A stretch of 64,000 bases of DNA from Mycobacterium sp. Aquia_216 (GCF_026723865.1 NZ_CP113529.1:2232001-2296000); one strand, 5' to 3'; shown: positions 38,143 to 49,783, numbered from the stretch's first letter. Notes: generated by a model not told the origin, from the letters alone. Program-made: numbers and translations.

Positions 38143-38999
38143 CCGAAGTCGAGGTGGTGCGCCGCGGCTTGCAAGCCCACGTCGTGGGCAAGACGATCAC
38201 CGCGGTCCGGGTGCACCACCCCCGCGCGGTGCGCCGCCACGGGGCCGGCCCGGCCGACCTCACGGCCCGGCTCCTCGGCGCGCGAATCGACGGAACCGAT
38301 CGGCGCGGCAAGTACCTGTGGCTGCTGCTGGATTCGGAGCCGTCGGGCCAAGAATCCGACACGGCGCTGGTCGTTCACCTCGGCATGAGCGGGCAGATGT
38401 TGCTGGGCGAGGTGCCGCGAACCGACCACGTCCGGATCTCCGCGGTGCTCGACGACGGAACCGTGCTGAGCTTCGCCGACCAGCGGACGTTCGGCGGCTG
38501 GATGCTTGCCGACCTGGTGGAAGTCGACGGCAGCGTGGTCCCGGAGCCCGTCGCGCACCTCGCGCGTGATCCGCTGGACCCCCGCTTCGACGTCGATGCG
38601 GTAGTGAAGGTGTTGCGGCGCAAGCATTCTGAGCTCAAGCGCCAGTTGCTGGATCAGCAGGTGGTTTCGGGAATCGGCAATATCTATGCCGATGAAGCGT
38701 TGTGGCGGGCAAAAGTTCATGGTGCCCGGGTAGCCGCCACGCTGAGCCGCCGCCAGCTGATCGCCGTCCTGGACGCCGCCGCGGAGGTGATGCGCGAGGC
38801 GCTCGGCAAGGGGGGGACCTCGTTCGATTCGCTGTACGTCAATGTCAACGGAGAGTCGGGCTATTTCGACCGATCCCTGGACGCATATGGGCGCGAAAGC
38901 CAAAGCTGCCGGCGCTGCGGGGCGGTCATACGCCGGGAGAAATTCATGAACCGTTCGTCGTTCTACTGTCCGCGCTGTCAGCCGCGTCCACGCAGTTAA
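38130..38999 (+). CDS. fpg: Formamidopyrimidine-DNA glycosylase (Fpg/MutM)
   Basis: A 289-residue bifunctional DNA glycosylase/AP lyase that removes 8-oxoguanine and formamidopyrimidines. The mature N-terminus [13 protein letters not shown] carries the catalytic proline and glutamate. The helix-two-turn-helix region includes [16 protein letters not shown], and the C-terminal zinc finger has [13 protein letters not shown] and CPRCQ. It follows rnc after 18 bp and has the same length as in M. tuberculosis. In M. tuberculosis the next gene is the OsmC-family one; here an iron-uptake operon comes first. Confidence 0.97.
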   Translation: MPELPEVEVVRRGLQAHVVGKTITAVRVHHPRAVRRHGAGPADLTARLLGARIDGTDRRGKYLWLLLDSEPSGQESDTALVVHLGMSGQMLLGEVPRTDHVRISAVLDDGTVLSFADQRTFGGWMLADLVEVDGSVVPEPVAHLARDPLDPRFDVDAVVKVLRRKHSELKRQLLDQQVVSGIGNIYADEALWRAKVHGARVAATLSRRQLIAVLDAAAEVMREALGKGGTSFDSLYVNVNGESGYFDRSLDAYGRESQSCRRCGAVIRREKFMNRSSFYCPRCQPRPRS

Positions 39000-39017
39000 T
39001 CCCTTTTCGCGAAAAGC

Positions 39018-39056
39018 TGAGGTTATCCTCGCCATCGTGAGGTTATCCTTACCAAG
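39018..39056 (+). promoter_or_regulatory. Two tandem DtxR/IdeR-like iron boxes before feoA
   Basis: TGAGGTTATCCT occurs at 39018-39029 and again at 39038-39049, exactly 20 bp apart. Aligned with the mycobacterial IdeR consensus TTAGGTTAGGCTAACCTAA, the downstream copy (39038-39056) matches at 13 of 19 positions and the upstream copy at 10 of 19. They lie 30-70 bp before feoA, where an iron-responsive repressor would block transcription. Assignment to IdeR rather than another DtxR-family protein is inference. Confidence 0.55.
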
Positions 39057-39085
39057 ATGATCAACCTCCGGTGTTGGGGCGAGTA

Positions 39086-39370
39086 ATGCGCAAATCAGCG
39101 CGAAACGCAGATCGTTTTTCGGGTTCGCCGACCGTGCTGGCTCAGTTGGCGCCGGGCGAACGGGCAACGATCGTCGGTCTGGCGCCGACGGTGTCTCCGA
39201 TGGTGGCAGGCCGCCTGCGGCAGCTCGGATTCCGGCCGGCGTCCGACGTCGAGGTCATCCGCCGGGCCCCGATGGGTGACCCGACCATCTACCGGGTCCA
39301 GGACACCGAATTGTGTCTGCGCCGGCGTGAGGCGCGGCTGATCGAGATCAAGACGGGGAGCGACGCATGA
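39086..39370 (+). CDS. feoA: Ferrous iron transport accessory protein FeoA
   Basis: A small SH3-like FeoA protein of 94 residues from the ATG chosen here; a GTG 15 bp upstream would give 99. The core has LAPGERATIVGL, LRQLGFRPASDVEVIRRAPMG and the strand pair typical of FeoA. It supports FeoB in Fe(II) uptake at the inner face of the membrane. Its stop overlaps the feoB start (ATGA). I do not recall this gene at this position in M. tuberculosis, where fpg is followed by the OsmC-family gene. Confidence 0.85.
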   Translation: MRKSARNADRFSGSPTVLAQLAPGERATIVGLAPTVSPMVAGRLRQLGFRPASDVEVIRRAPMGDPTIYRVQDTELCLRRREARLIEIKTGSDA

Positions 39371-41280
39371 CCGCCTGCCACGACGACGGCGGCGGTGCGG
39401 TCGCCGTCGCGGGGATGGCGCGGATCGCCTTGGTGGGCAGTCCCAACGCGGGCAAGACGTCTGTGTTCAACCACCTGACCGGGCTGCGCGCCAAGACCGG
39501 CAACTATCCGGGCGTCACGGTCGGACGCAGCGTCGGCACCACGAAGGTGGACGGCGTGGAGATTGCCATCGAGGATCTGCCCGGCACCTACAGCCTCGAT
39601 CCGATCAGCCCGGACGAGGCGGTGGTGTCCGACCTGCTGGGCGGCCAGGTCTACGGCGACGGCCGGCCCGATGCGATCGTGATCGTGGCCGACGCCACCA
39701 CATTGCACCGTTCCATCATTCTGGTGGCGCAGGTGCTGCGGCAGGACCTGCCGTGCCTGCTGGTCCTGACCATGACCGACGAGTTGACCGCCCGCGGCGG
39801 CGGCATCGGGATCGACGCCCTGTCGACGGCGCTGGGTGTCCCGGTTCTCGCGGTGATTGCGAACCGTGGCGTTGGCGTGGATACGCTGCGCAGCCAACTG
39901 GTGGCCTTCGGCCAGTGGAAACGGCCCCCGGTCCTGCCCCCGGGCGAGGATGTCGCGATCGATGCGTGGGGCAAGTCGGTGCTGGATGCGGCGGATTACG
40001 TTGCGCCGCAACCGGATCGGCGCTCGCGCAGGATCGACGCGGTCGTGCTGCACCCGCTGTGGGGCACCGTCATCTTCTTCGTGGTGATGTTCTGTTTCTT
40101 TCAGGTCGTTTTCACCGTCGCCGCCCCGGTGCAGGATCAAGTGGGCGACTGGCTGGGCTGGCTGGGCACCTGGGTCAGCAATCACATCGGCAACTATGTG
40201 GTGCGCGGCCTGCTCGGCCAAGGGCTCATCGGCGGGGTCGGAACGGTGCTGCAGTTCATCCCGCAGATCGTGTTGTTGTTCCTGCTGATCGCGCTGCTGG
40301 AAAACGTCGGTTACATGGCGCGCGCCGCGTTCTTGATGGACCGGGTGATGGCCGCGACGGGATTGGAGGGTCGCGCGTTCGTCGCGATGCTCTCGTCGTT
40401 CGCCTGCGCGATCCCGGGGATCATGGCGACCCGGACGCTGCCGTCGTCGAAAGATCGGATCGCCACGATCATCACGGCGCCGCTGATGACCTGCTCGGCG
40501 CGGCTTCCGGTGTTCACCCTGCTGGTCGGCCTGCTGGTGTCGCCGCAGACGAAATGGGGCGGCCTGAGCGCCCAGGGTGTCGCGATGTTCGCGCTGTACG
40601 TGTGCGGGGGTACCTCGGCGCTGATCGCCGCATCGGTGTTCAAGTCGACGATCCTGCGCAGCGACCTGTTGCCGTTCACGATGGAGCTTCCCCCGTACCG
40701 TTTCCCGTCGCCCAAAAACGTGCTGATCACGATGTGGGACTCGGCGAAGATGTTCTTGCGCAAGGCCGGAACCATCATCCTGGGGACGTCTGTCGCGCTG
40801 TGGGTGCTGCTCAATCTGCCGGCGCGCGGCGCGGAGACGGCGCACATGTCCCCCAACGATGCCACCGCGTACGTGATGGACCACAGCTACGCCGCCGATG
40901 TAGGCAAGGCGGTCGGGCCGGTGTTCAAACCGCTCGGATTCGATTGGCACATCAACATCGCCTTGCTCGGTTCGATGTCGGCGCGCGAAGTGTTCGTATC
41001 CACCCTGGGCCAGGTTGCGGCGGCCGAGAGCCCCGACGATCCGCACGAAGCGCTGGTCTCCCTGACCGACGACGACGGCCATAAGGTGTTCACGGCGCCG
41101 ACGGTCATCGCGCTGATGGCGTACTTCATCTATGCGCTGCAATGCATGTCGACCGTTGCGGTGATGCGCCGCGAGACCAACTCGTGGAAGTGGCCCGCGG
41201 TCGCCTGGTCCTACATGTTCGTCCTGGCCTGGGTGATGGCGTTTGCCGCCCGGTCGGTCGCGATAGCGCTGGGCGCATGA
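39367..41280 (+). CDS. feoB: Ferrous iron transporter FeoB
   Basis: A 637-residue GTPase-transporter for Fe(II). The N-terminal G domain has G1 GSPNAGKT (24-31), a G2-type NYPGVTVG and G3 DLPGT (70-74). The position where G4 NxxD is expected reads TMTD (135-138), an unusual residue. The C-terminal membrane part has the Gate segments, including CAIPGIMATRTL and CSARLPVFTLL, with about eight hydrophobic helices. Start and stop overlap feoA and the NifU-like gene (ATGA both times), so the three genes form one coupled operon, probably iron-repressed through the boxes upstream of feoA. The protein is shorter than E. coli FeoB (773), as in many actinobacteria. Confidence 0.93.
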   Translation: MTACHDDGGGAVAVAGMARIALVGSPNAGKTSVFNHLTGLRAKTGNYPGVTVGRSVGTTKVDGVEIAIEDLPGTYSLDPISPDEAVVSDLLGGQVYGDGRPDAIVIVADATTLHRSIILVAQVLRQDLPCLLVLTMTDELTARGGGIGIDALSTALGVPVLAVIANRGVGVDTLRSQLVAFGQWKRPPVLPPGEDVAIDAWGKSVLDAADYVAPQPDRRSRRIDAVVLHPLWGTVIFFVVMFCFFQVVFTVAAPVQDQVGDWLGWLGTWVSNHIGNYVVRGLLGQGLIGGVGTVLQFIPQIVLLFLLIALLENVGYMARAAFLMDRVMAATGLEGRAFVAMLSSFACAIPGIMATRTLPSSKDRIATIITAPLMTCSARLPVFTLLVGLLVSPQTKWGGLSAQGVAMFALYVCGGTSALIAASVFKSTILRSDLLPFTMELPPYRFPSPKNVLITMWDSAKMFLRKAGTIILGTSVALWVLLNLPARGAETAHMSPNDATAYVMDHSYAADVGKAVGPVFKPLGFDWHINIALLGSMSAREVFVSTLGQVAAAESPDDPHEALVSLTDDDGHKVFTAPTVIALMAYFIYALQCMSTVAVMRRETNSWKWPAVAWSYMFVLAWVMAFAARSVAIALGA

Positions 41281-41846
41281 TTCCGATCCACGCCACGGCC
41301 ACCGACGATCCGCGCCAGCTGCGCTGGGTGGTCGCGCCGGAGCAACTGCCGGCGCGTGGCACGGTCCGTATCGCCCCGGGCCGGCTGGGAACCCTGCTGG
41401 ACACAGGCGTGATCGACGAGGTCGTGGTGGGCCCCGGCGGCATCCTGATCACGATCGCCGCGGCCACCAGCTGGCGCGAGGTGGGCGACGACATCCGCGA
41501 CGCGCTCAGCGACGCGCTGCCGGATCGGGCGGGCTGGACGGTCGACGAATCATCGGTTCCCGCAGGCAAATTGGAGGCCGTCGCCGCGGAGCTGCTGGCC
41601 GGGTCGGTGGGCGCGCTCGCCACCTCGCACGGCGGTTCGGTCGAGCTGGTCTCGGTCGTCGGCCACCACGTGACGGTGCGGATGGCGGGTGCCTGCGACG
41701 GATGTCCGGGCGCGTCCTCCACGCTGCGCGACGTGCTCGAGCGCGAACTGCGACGACGGGTCGACGAGCAGGTCGTCGTCTCGTCCGAAAACGATTCGAC
41801 CGCAATATCTTTCGGTAAGAAGCTGCTGTCGTTGATAGTCCGCTGA
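41277..41846 (+). CDS. NifU C-terminal domain (Nfu-type) protein
   Basis: A 189-residue protein. The C-terminal half has the Nfu signature RMAGACDGCPGAS with Cys140 and Cys143, the CxxC pair that holds an Fe-S cluster for transfer to target proteins. The N-terminal half is an A-type-carrier-like or degenerate domain with no cysteines that I can see. The ATG overlaps the feoB stop, so iron uptake and Fe-S delivery are encoded together. It ends 33 bp before the OsmC-family gene. The specific client proteins cannot be told. Confidence 0.85.
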   Translation: MIPIHATATDDPRQLRWVVAPEQLPARGTVRIAPGRLGTLLDTGVIDEVVVGPGGILITIAAATSWREVGDDIRDALSDALPDRAGWTVDESSVPAGKLEAVAAELLAGSVGALATSHGGSVELVSVVGHHVTVRMAGACDGCPGASSTLRDVLERELRRRVDEQVVVSSENDSTAISFGKKLLSLIVR

Positions 41847-41879
41847 GGTCGTCAGCAGCGTGCCCGGTAGAAATGAGCC

Positions 41880-42305
41880 ATGACGGAATTGTGGGTCGAA
41901 CGCACCGGGACACGCCGCTACACCGGCCATAGCTCACGGGGCGCGCAGGTACTCGTCGGCTCCGAGGACGTCGAAGGCGTGTTCACCCCCGGCGAATTGC
42001 TCAAGATCGCGCTCGCCGCATGCAGTGGGATGTCCAGCGACCAGCCGCTGGCCCGCCGGCTCGGCGACGATTACCAGGCGGTGGTCCGGGTTTCCGGCGA
42101 CGCCGATCGCGACGAAGAGGTCTATCCGCTGCTCTCCGAAACCCTCGAACTGGACCTGTCGGGCCTGTCCGAGGCTGACAGGGAACGCCTGCTCGTGGTC
42201 GTCAACCGGGCCGTCGACCTGGTCTGCACCGTCGGGCGCACGCTGAAGGCGGGTACCACCGTGAAGTTCGAGATCAGCTCCGAGACCGACAATGTCGGGT
42301 CCTGA
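41880..42305 (+). CDS. OsmC/Ohr-family protein (Rv2923c-like)
   Basis: A 141-residue OsmC-fold protein. LLKIALAACSGMSSD carries the conserved cysteine of the family, and the fold is completed by VVRVSGDADRDEEVYP and the C-terminal VNRAVDLVCTVGRTLKAG with a second cysteine. OsmC/Ohr proteins reduce organic hydroperoxides with this cysteine pair. It overlaps acyP by 14 bp, the order known from M. tuberculosis (Rv2923c-acyP-smc). The peroxidase role is inferred from family only. Confidence 0.85.
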   Translation: MTELWVERTGTRRYTGHSSRGAQVLVGSEDVEGVFTPGELLKIALAACSGMSSDQPLARRLGDDYQAVVRVSGDADRDEEVYPLLSETLELDLSGLSEADRERLLVVVNRAVDLVCTVGRTLKAGTTVKFEISSETDNVGS

Positions 42306-42585
42306 CGTACGGCTCACCGCCTCGGTGCACGGCATCGTGCAGGGTGTCGGCTTTCGCTGGTGGACCCGCTGCCGGGCGCTGGAGCTCGGGCTCACCGGCT
42401 ACGCGGCCAACCAGGCCGACGGCCGCGTCCTGGTCGTCGCGCACGGACCCCGCGAGGCGGGCGAAAAATTGCTAGAGCTGCTGGAAGGCGGTCATTTCTG
42501 GCCTTCCCGGCCCGGCCGCGTCGACAAGGTGGACGCCGAGTGGTCGCAGCCGCAGGAGCAATTCGAGGGATTCGTGGAGCGTTAG
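42292..42585 (+). CDS. acyP: Acylphosphatase
   Basis: A 97-residue acylphosphatase that hydrolyses carboxyl-phosphate bonds. The signature VQGVGFR (16-22) supplies the catalytic Arg22, and GYAANQADGRV supplies Asn40. Length is typical for the family. It overlaps the OsmC-family gene. A 235-bp interval with a strong palindrome separates it from smc. Confidence 0.94.
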   Translation: MSGPDVRLTASVHGIVQGVGFRWWTRCRALELGLTGYAANQADGRVLVVAHGPREAGEKLLELLEGGHFWPSRPGRVDKVDAEWSQPQEQFEGFVER

Positions 42586-42639
42586 GCGGCTCGGCGAGTC
42601 ACACCAGCCACAGCGGCACGGCCGAAAGTCGCCACAGTC

Positions 42640-42682
42640 CCTTTTCCATCCGATAGCGCCGGCGATATCGGATGGGAAAAGG
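42640..42682. repeat. 43-bp near-perfect palindrome between acyP and smc
   Basis: The left arm CCTTTTCCATCCGATA (42640-42655) is complementary to the right arm at 42666-42682 except for one extra G. The 10-base centre itself contains the palindrome CGCCGGCG. As RNA it would form a very stable hairpin, but no T-run follows, so it is not a standard intrinsic terminator. It could be a transcript-end or attenuation hairpin, or a binding site for a dimeric protein in front of smc. Confidence 0.7.
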
Positions 42683-42820
42683 CATCATGACTTCTGATTC
42701 CGTGACTGAAGTGGCCACTGTTGCTCGTGCGTCAGGGCGGGGTTGAGCGGCGTATTTGGGGCAGTCCGACACCCCTTGGTGACGGTGACTCCGGCGATTT
42801 GAGCGGTAGTCTGGCACGCC

Positions 42821-45800
42821 GTGTACCTCAAGAGTCTGACGCTGAAGGGCTTCAAGTCCTTCGCTTCGCCGACGACTCTGCGCTTCGAGCCGGGCATCAC
42901 CGCCGTCGTCGGACCCAATGGTTCCGGCAAATCCAACGTGGTCGACGCGCTGGCGTGGGTGATGGGCGAACAGGGCGCGAAGACACTGCGCGGCGGAAAG
43001 ATGGAAGACGTCATTTTCGCCGGAACGTCGTCGCGCGCCCCGCTGGGCCGTGCCGAAGTCACCGTCACGATCGACAACGCCGACAACGCGCTGCCGATCG
43101 AGTACTCCGAGGTCTCGATCACCCGCAGGATGTTCCGCGACGGCGCCAGCGAATACGAAATCAACGGCACCAGTTGCCGTTTGATGGACGTCCAAGAGCT
43201 GTTGAGCGACTCCGGCATCGGCCGCGAGATGCACGTCATCGTGGGGCAGGGCAAGCTCGACGAGATCCTGCAGTCGCGGCCCGAGGATCGCCGCGCGTTC
43301 ATCGAAGAAGCCGCGGGCGTGCTCAAGCACCGCAAGCGCAAGGAAAAGGCTCTACGCAAGCTCGACGCGATGCAGGCCAACCTGGCTCGACTCACCGACC
43401 TGACCACCGAACTGCGACGGCAGCTCAAGCCGCTCGGCCGCCAAGCCGAGGTGGCCCGTCGCGCCCAGACCATCCAGGCCGACCTGCGCGACGCGCGATT
43501 GCGGCTGGCCGCCGACGACCTGGTCAACCGGCAGGTGCAGCGGGACGCGATCCTGGAGGCCGAGGCCACCATGCGCCGCGAACACGACGAGGCCGCCAGC
43601 CGCCTGGCCGTGGCTTCCGAGGAGCTGACCGCGCACGAGACGGCGCTGGCCGAACTGTCGGTGCGGGCCGAGTCGGTCCAGCACACCTGGTTCGGGCTGT
43701 CCGCCCTGGCGGAACGGGTGGGCGCCACGGTGCGCATCGCCAGCGAACGCGCCCAGCACCTGGATCACGAGCCGGTCGCGACCAGCGACACCGACCCGGA
43801 CGCACTGGACGCCGAGGCCGAACAGGTTGCGGCCGCGGAGCGGCAGCTGCTGGCGGAGCTGGCCACCGCCCGGACGCGGCGGGAGACCGCCCGGGCCGAA
43901 TTGTCCGAGCGCGAGCGCGAGGCCGCCGAGGCCGACCGTGCCCACCTGGCCGCCGTCCGGGCCGAGGCGGACCGGCGCGAGGGCCTGGCGCGCCTCGGTG
44001 GTCAGGTCGAGACCATGCGGGCCCGGATCGAATCGATCGACGACAGCGTCGCCCGGCTGTCCGAGCGCATCGAGCAGGGCGCTGCGCGCGCGCAGCAGAC
44101 CCGGGCGGAGTTCGAAACCGTACAGGGCCGCGTCGGCGAACTCGATCAGGGCGAGGTCGGCCTGGACGAACACCACGAGCGGACGGTGGCCGCGCTGCGC
44201 CTGGCCGACGAGCGGGTCGCCGAGCTGCAGGCAGGCGAGCGGGAAGCCGAACGCCGGGTGGCGTCACTGCGCGCTCGCATCGATGCGCTTTCGGTAGGGC
44301 TCGAGCGCAAGGACGGCGCGGCGTGGCTTACGCAAAACCACAATGACACAGGGCTTTTCGGGCCGATAGCGAAATTGGTCAAGGTTCGCGCGGGGTATGA
44401 GACGGCGCTGGCCGCGGTGCTCGGGTCGGCGGCCGACGCGCTGGCCGCGGAAAGCTTCGGCGCGGCGCGTTCGGCGGTCGCCGCGCTGAAACAGGCCGAC
44501 GGCGGCCGCGCGGCCCTGGTGCTGGGGGACTGGCCCGCCCCGGACAACGATCTCGAACCCCCGCCGCTGCCCGGCGGTGCCCTGTGGGCCCTCGATCTGA
44601 TCGAGGCGCCGCAGCGGCTGCGCGGCGCGTTGGTCGCGATGCTGTCCGGCGTCGCGGTGGTCGACGAACTGGGCGCGGCGCTGGATCTGGTGGCGGGCCG
44701 CCCGCAGCTGCGCGCCGTCACCCTCGACGGTGACCTGGTCGGCCGCGGCTGGGTGAGCGGTGGGTCGGACCGCAAGCCGTCGACGCTGGAGCTCACCTCG
44801 GAGATCGACAAGGCCGGCAGCGAGCTGGCCGCCGCCGAGTCGCAGGTGGCGCAGCTGGCCGCCGCCCTGTCCGGCGCACTGAGCGAGCAGCGCGCCCGTC
44901 AGGACTCCGCCGAGCAGGCGTTGGCCGCGCTCAACGAGTCCGACACCGAGATCTCGGCGATGTATGAGCAGCTGGGCCGGCTCGGACAAGACGCCCGGAC
45001 CGCTGACGAAGAGTGGAACCGGCTGTTGCGCCAGCGCGAGGAGCTGGAGGCGGGGCGCGCTCAGACCATCGAAGAGGTCACCGAACTCGAAACCCGGCTG
45101 CGCAACGCCCAGGCCAGCCAGTTCGCCCCTGCGGAAGACCCCGTCGATCGTCAGCGCATCGCCGCCGCGGCCGACACCGCCCGCGGCGTCGAGGTGGAGG
45201 CCCGGCTCGCGGTACGCACCGCGGAGGAACGTGCCAACGCCGTGCGCGGCCGGGCGGATTCGTTGCGGCGTGCGGCCGCCGCCGAACGCGAGGCGCGGGT
45301 GCGGGCTGCGCAGGCACACGCCGCGCGGCTGCGGGCGGCCGCGGTGGCCGCGGCGGTGGCCGACGCGGGGCGTGTGCTGGCCGCGCGGTTGAGCCGGGTG
45401 GTCGGTGCGGCATCGCAGATCCGCGACGCCATGGTCGCCGAGCGGGAGGCACGGTCGACGGCGATGGCGGCGGTCCGCAACGAGGTGCACACGCTGGGCG
45501 CCCGGGTGGCCACGCTGACCGATTCGCTGCACCGCGACGAGGTGGCCAACGCCCAGGCGGCGCTGCGCATCGAGCAGCTCGAACAAATGGTGCTCGAGCA
45601 GTTCGGCATGAGCCCCGCCGATCTGGTCGCCGAATATGGCCCGCAGGTCGCGTTGCCGCCCTCCGAGTTGGAGATGGCCGAGTTCGAGCTGGCCCGCGAG
45701 CGCGGCGAGCAGGTCACCGCACCCGCCCCGGTGCCTTACGACCGGCCCACCCAGGAGCGGCGGGCCAAGCGAGCCGAGCGGGAACTGGCCGAACTCGGCA

Positions 45801-46423
45801 GGGTCAATCCGCTGGCGCTCGAGGAGTTTGCCGCGCTGGAGGAGCGCTACAACTTTCTGTCCACCCAGCTCGAGGACGTCAAGGCGGCCCGCAAGGATCT
45901 GCTCGACGTCGTCGCCGACGTCGACGCCCGCATCCTGCAGGTGTTCAGCGACGCGTTTGTCGACGTGGAACGCGAATTCCGGGAAGTCTTCACCGTGCTG
46001 TTCCCCGGCGGCGAGGGCCGACTGCGGCTGACCAACCCGGACGACATGCTGACCACCGGCATCGAGGTGGAGGCGCGCCCGCCGGGCAAGAAGATCACCC
46101 GACTGTCGTTGCTGTCCGGTGGCGAAAAGGCGCTGACCGCGGTGGCGATGCTGGTGGCGATCTTCCGCGCCCGCCCGTCGCCGTTCTACATCATGGACGA
46201 GGTGGAGGCCGCGCTCGACGACACCAACCTGCGCCGCCTGATCTCGCTGTTCGAGCTGCTGCGGGCGCGCTCGCAGCTGCTGATCATCACCCACCAGAAG
46301 CCGACGATGGAGGTCGCCGACGCGCTGTACGGCGTGACCATGCAGGGCGACGGCATTACCGCGGTGATCTCGCAGCGCATGCGCGGACAAGAGGTCCAGC
46401 AGCTCGCCACCGCATCCTCTTAG
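42821..46423 (+). CDS. smc: Chromosome partition protein SMC
   Basis: A 1200-residue condensin ATPase (M. tuberculosis about 1205). Walker A GPNGSGKS is at 31-38. Long coiled coils flank a central hinge (about 500-650, including [23 protein letters not shown]). The C-terminal head has the [18 protein letters not shown] signature and the Walker B region [13 protein letters not shown]. With ScpA/ScpB it compacts and segregates the chromosome. The GTG start gives the normal N-terminus [13 protein letters not shown]. The gene ends 80 bp before ftsY. Confidence 0.97.
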   Translation: MYLKSLTLKGFKSFASPTTLRFEPGITAVVGPNGSGKSNVVDALAWVMGEQGAKTLRGGKMEDVIFAGTSSRAPLGRAEVTVTIDNADNALPIEYSEVSITRRMFRDGASEYEINGTSCRLMDVQELLSDSGIGREMHVIVGQGKLDEILQSRPEDRRAFIEEAAGVLKHRKRKEKALRKLDAMQANLARLTDLTTELRRQLKPLGRQAEVARRAQTIQADLRDARLRLAADDLVNRQVQRDAILEAEATMRREHDEAASRLAVASEELTAHETALAELSVRAESVQHTWFGLSALAERVGATVRIASERAQHLDHEPVATSDTDPDALDAEAEQVAAAERQLLAELATARTRRETARAELSEREREAAEADRAHLAAVRAEADRREGLARLGGQVETMRARIESIDDSVARLSERIEQGAARAQQTRAEFETVQGRVGELDQGEVGLDEHHERTVAALRLADERVAELQAGEREAERRVASLRARIDALSVGLERKDGAAWLTQNHNDTGLFGPIAKLVKVRAGYETALAAVLGSAADALAAESFGAARSAVAALKQADGGRAALVLGDWPAPDNDLEPPPLPGGALWALDLIEAPQRLRGALVAMLSGVAVVDELGAALDLVAGRPQLRAVTLDGDLVGRGWVSGGSDRKPSTLELTSEIDKAGSELAAAESQVAQLAAALSGALSEQRARQDSAEQALAALNESDTEISAMYEQLGRLGQDARTADEEWNRLLRQREELEAGRAQTIEEVTELETRLRNAQASQFAPAEDPVDRQRIAAAADTARGVEVEARLAVRTAEERANAVRGRADSLRRAAAAEREARVRAAQAHAARLRAAAVAAAVADAGRVLAARLSRVVGAASQIRDAMVAEREARSTAMAAVRNEVHTLGARVATLTDSLHRDEVANAQAALRIEQLEQMVLEQFGMSPADLVAEYGPQVALPPSELEMAEFELARERGEQVTAPAPVPYDRPTQERRAKRAERELAELGRVNPLALEEFAALEERYNFLSTQLEDVKAARKDLLDVVADVDARILQVFSDAFVDVEREFREVFTVLFPGGEGRLRLTNPDDMLTTGIEVEARPPGKKITRLSLLSGGEKALTAVAMLVAIFRARPSPFYIMDEVEAALDDTNLRRLISLFELLRARSQLLIITHQKPTMEVADALYGVTMQGDGITAVISQRMRGQEVQQLATASS

Positions 46424-46503
46424 GTCCGCTTAGGTCCGGCCCCGCAGCGGGGGCGGCGGCTGCCGCTGTGAGTGGGGCGGTGTGGCCCTGAAACAATGTC
46501 AGC

Positions 46504-47829
46504 GTGTCGCAAGGTCTTTGGATCGCCATCGCCGTCGTTGCCGTCCTGGTTGTCATCGCCGCGCTGGTCCTGGGGCTGAGGCGGTACCGCCGCCGCCGGA
46601 TCAGCCTGACCCGGCCCGAGCCGGGCGCACTCGACCGGTCCGGGGGCTACACCGCGTCGTCTGGCATCACCTTCAGCCGGGGTGCACCGACGATCGACAC
46701 CAGCGGGTTGCCCGCGGTGGGAGACGACGCGACCATCCCACGCGATGCGCCGCGGCGCACGATCTCCGATGTACACCTCCCGGCGCCGGAGGCCGAACCC
46801 GAAACCGCCACCCCGCCGCCGCTCGCTCCGCCGACTCCTGAACCCCCCGCCGCACCACCTGAACCCCCCGCGGCACCTGAAGCCCCTGCGGCCGAGATCG
46901 AGGAAATCGCGCCGACCGAAGGCCGGCTGGAACGCCTGCGCGGCCGGCTGGCCCGCTCGCAGAACGCGCTCGGGCGCAGCATGCTCGGATTGCTCGGGGG
47001 CGGTGACCTCGACGAAGACTCCTGGCAGGACGTCGAGGACACCCTGTTGGTCGCCGATCTGGGCCCGGTGGTCACCGAGTCGGTGGTCACCCAGCTGCGC
47101 AGCCGGCTGGCCAGCGGCAACGTGCACACCGAAGCCGACGCGCGCGCCGTGCTGCGCGACGTGCTGATCAACGAGCTGAAACCCGAGATGGACCGCACGA
47201 TTCGGGCCCTGCCACACGACGACCACCCGTCGGTGTTGCTGGTCGTCGGCGTCAACGGCACCGGAAAAACCACGACCGTGGGCAAGCTGGCGCGGGTGCT
47301 GGTGGCCGACGGCCGGCGGGTCGTGCTGGGCGCCGCCGACACATTCCGGGCCGCAGCCGCCGATCAACTGCAGACCTGGGCTTCCCGGGTGGGCGCCGAG
47401 GTGGTGCGCGGCGCCGAGGGCTCGGACCCGGCGGCGGTGGCCTTCGACGCCGTCGACAAGGGCATCGAGACGGGCGCCGACGTCGTGCTGATCGACACCG
47501 CCGGACGGTTGCACACCAAGGTGGGTCTGATGGACGAACTCGACAAGGTCAAACGCGTGGTGAGTCGGCGCGCGGCCGTCGACGAGGTGCTCTTGGTCCT
47601 CGACGCCACGATCGGGCAGAACGGCCTGGCTCAGGCAAAGGTCTTCGCAGACGTCGTCGACATCACCGGCGCGGTGCTGACCAAGCTGGACGGAACGGCC
47701 AAGGGCGGCATCGTTTTCCGGGTGCAACAAGAACTCGGCGTGCCGGTGAAACTGGTCGGCCTTGGGGAAGGCCCCGACGATTTGGCGCCTTTTGAGACTG
47801 CCGCATTCGTGGACGCCCTGCTCGGCTGA
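46504..47829 (+). CDS. ftsY: Signal recognition particle receptor FtsY
   Basis: A 441-residue SRP receptor. An N-terminal hydrophobic segment (IAIAVVAVLVVIAALVLGL) is followed by a proline- and alanine-rich acidic linker (about 70-135), longer than average. The NG domain then has GVNGTGKTTT, DTAGR, TKLDGTAKGG and GLGEGPDDL. It docks SRP-ribosome complexes to the membrane for co-translational insertion. The partner Ffh is encoded 7 kb downstream, as in M. tuberculosis. The GTG start lies in GTGTCGCAAGG. Confidence 0.95.
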   Translation: MSQGLWIAIAVVAVLVVIAALVLGLRRYRRRRISLTRPEPGALDRSGGYTASSGITFSRGAPTIDTSGLPAVGDDATIPRDAPRRTISDVHLPAPEAEPETATPPPLAPPTPEPPAAPPEPPAAPEAPAAEIEEIAPTEGRLERLRGRLARSQNALGRSMLGLLGGGDLDEDSWQDVEDTLLVADLGPVVTESVVTQLRSRLASGNVHTEADARAVLRDVLINELKPEMDRTIRALPHDDHPSVLLVVGVNGTGKTTTVGKLARVLVADGRRVVLGAADTFRAAAADQLQTWASRVGAEVVRGAEGSDPAAVAFDAVDKGIETGADVVLIDTAGRLHTKVGLMDELDKVKRVVSRRAAVDEVLLVLDATIGQNGLAQAKVFADVVDITGAVLTKLDGTAKGGIVFRVQQELGVPVKLVGLGEGPDDLAPFETAAFVDALLG

Positions 47830-47842
47830 CACCCCTTACACG

Positions 47843-47881
47843 GGGGCCGTTTCGTTAATGACGTCGAAACACGGAGGCCCC
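47843..47881. terminator. Large dyad after ftsY, before amt (terminator or operator)
   Basis: Nested complementary arms lie 13 bp after the ftsY stop: GGGGCC (47843-47848) with GGCCCC (47876-47881) outside, and GTTTCG (47849-47854) with CGAAAC (47865-47870) inside, around a 10-bp centre. As RNA this is a hairpin with a 5-base bulge and no T-run. As DNA the GTTTCG-N10-CGAAAC core could be an operator for amt; GAAAC is one half-site element of GlnR boxes, but the spacing does not fit the consensus. Confidence 0.45.
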
Positions 47882-47972
47882 ATCTCGGAAACAACCATTG
47901 CGCAAGGTTCTGGATCAGGTCATCAGGCACATGTCTGATGCCCCGTTCAGGGCCGACCGGAGGTGATAGCGA

Positions 47973-49738
<1,766 letters not shown>

Positions 49739-49783
49739 CCCTGACCGTAGATTTTTGATCCAGGCCGGACGGGCCGGGAGGGT

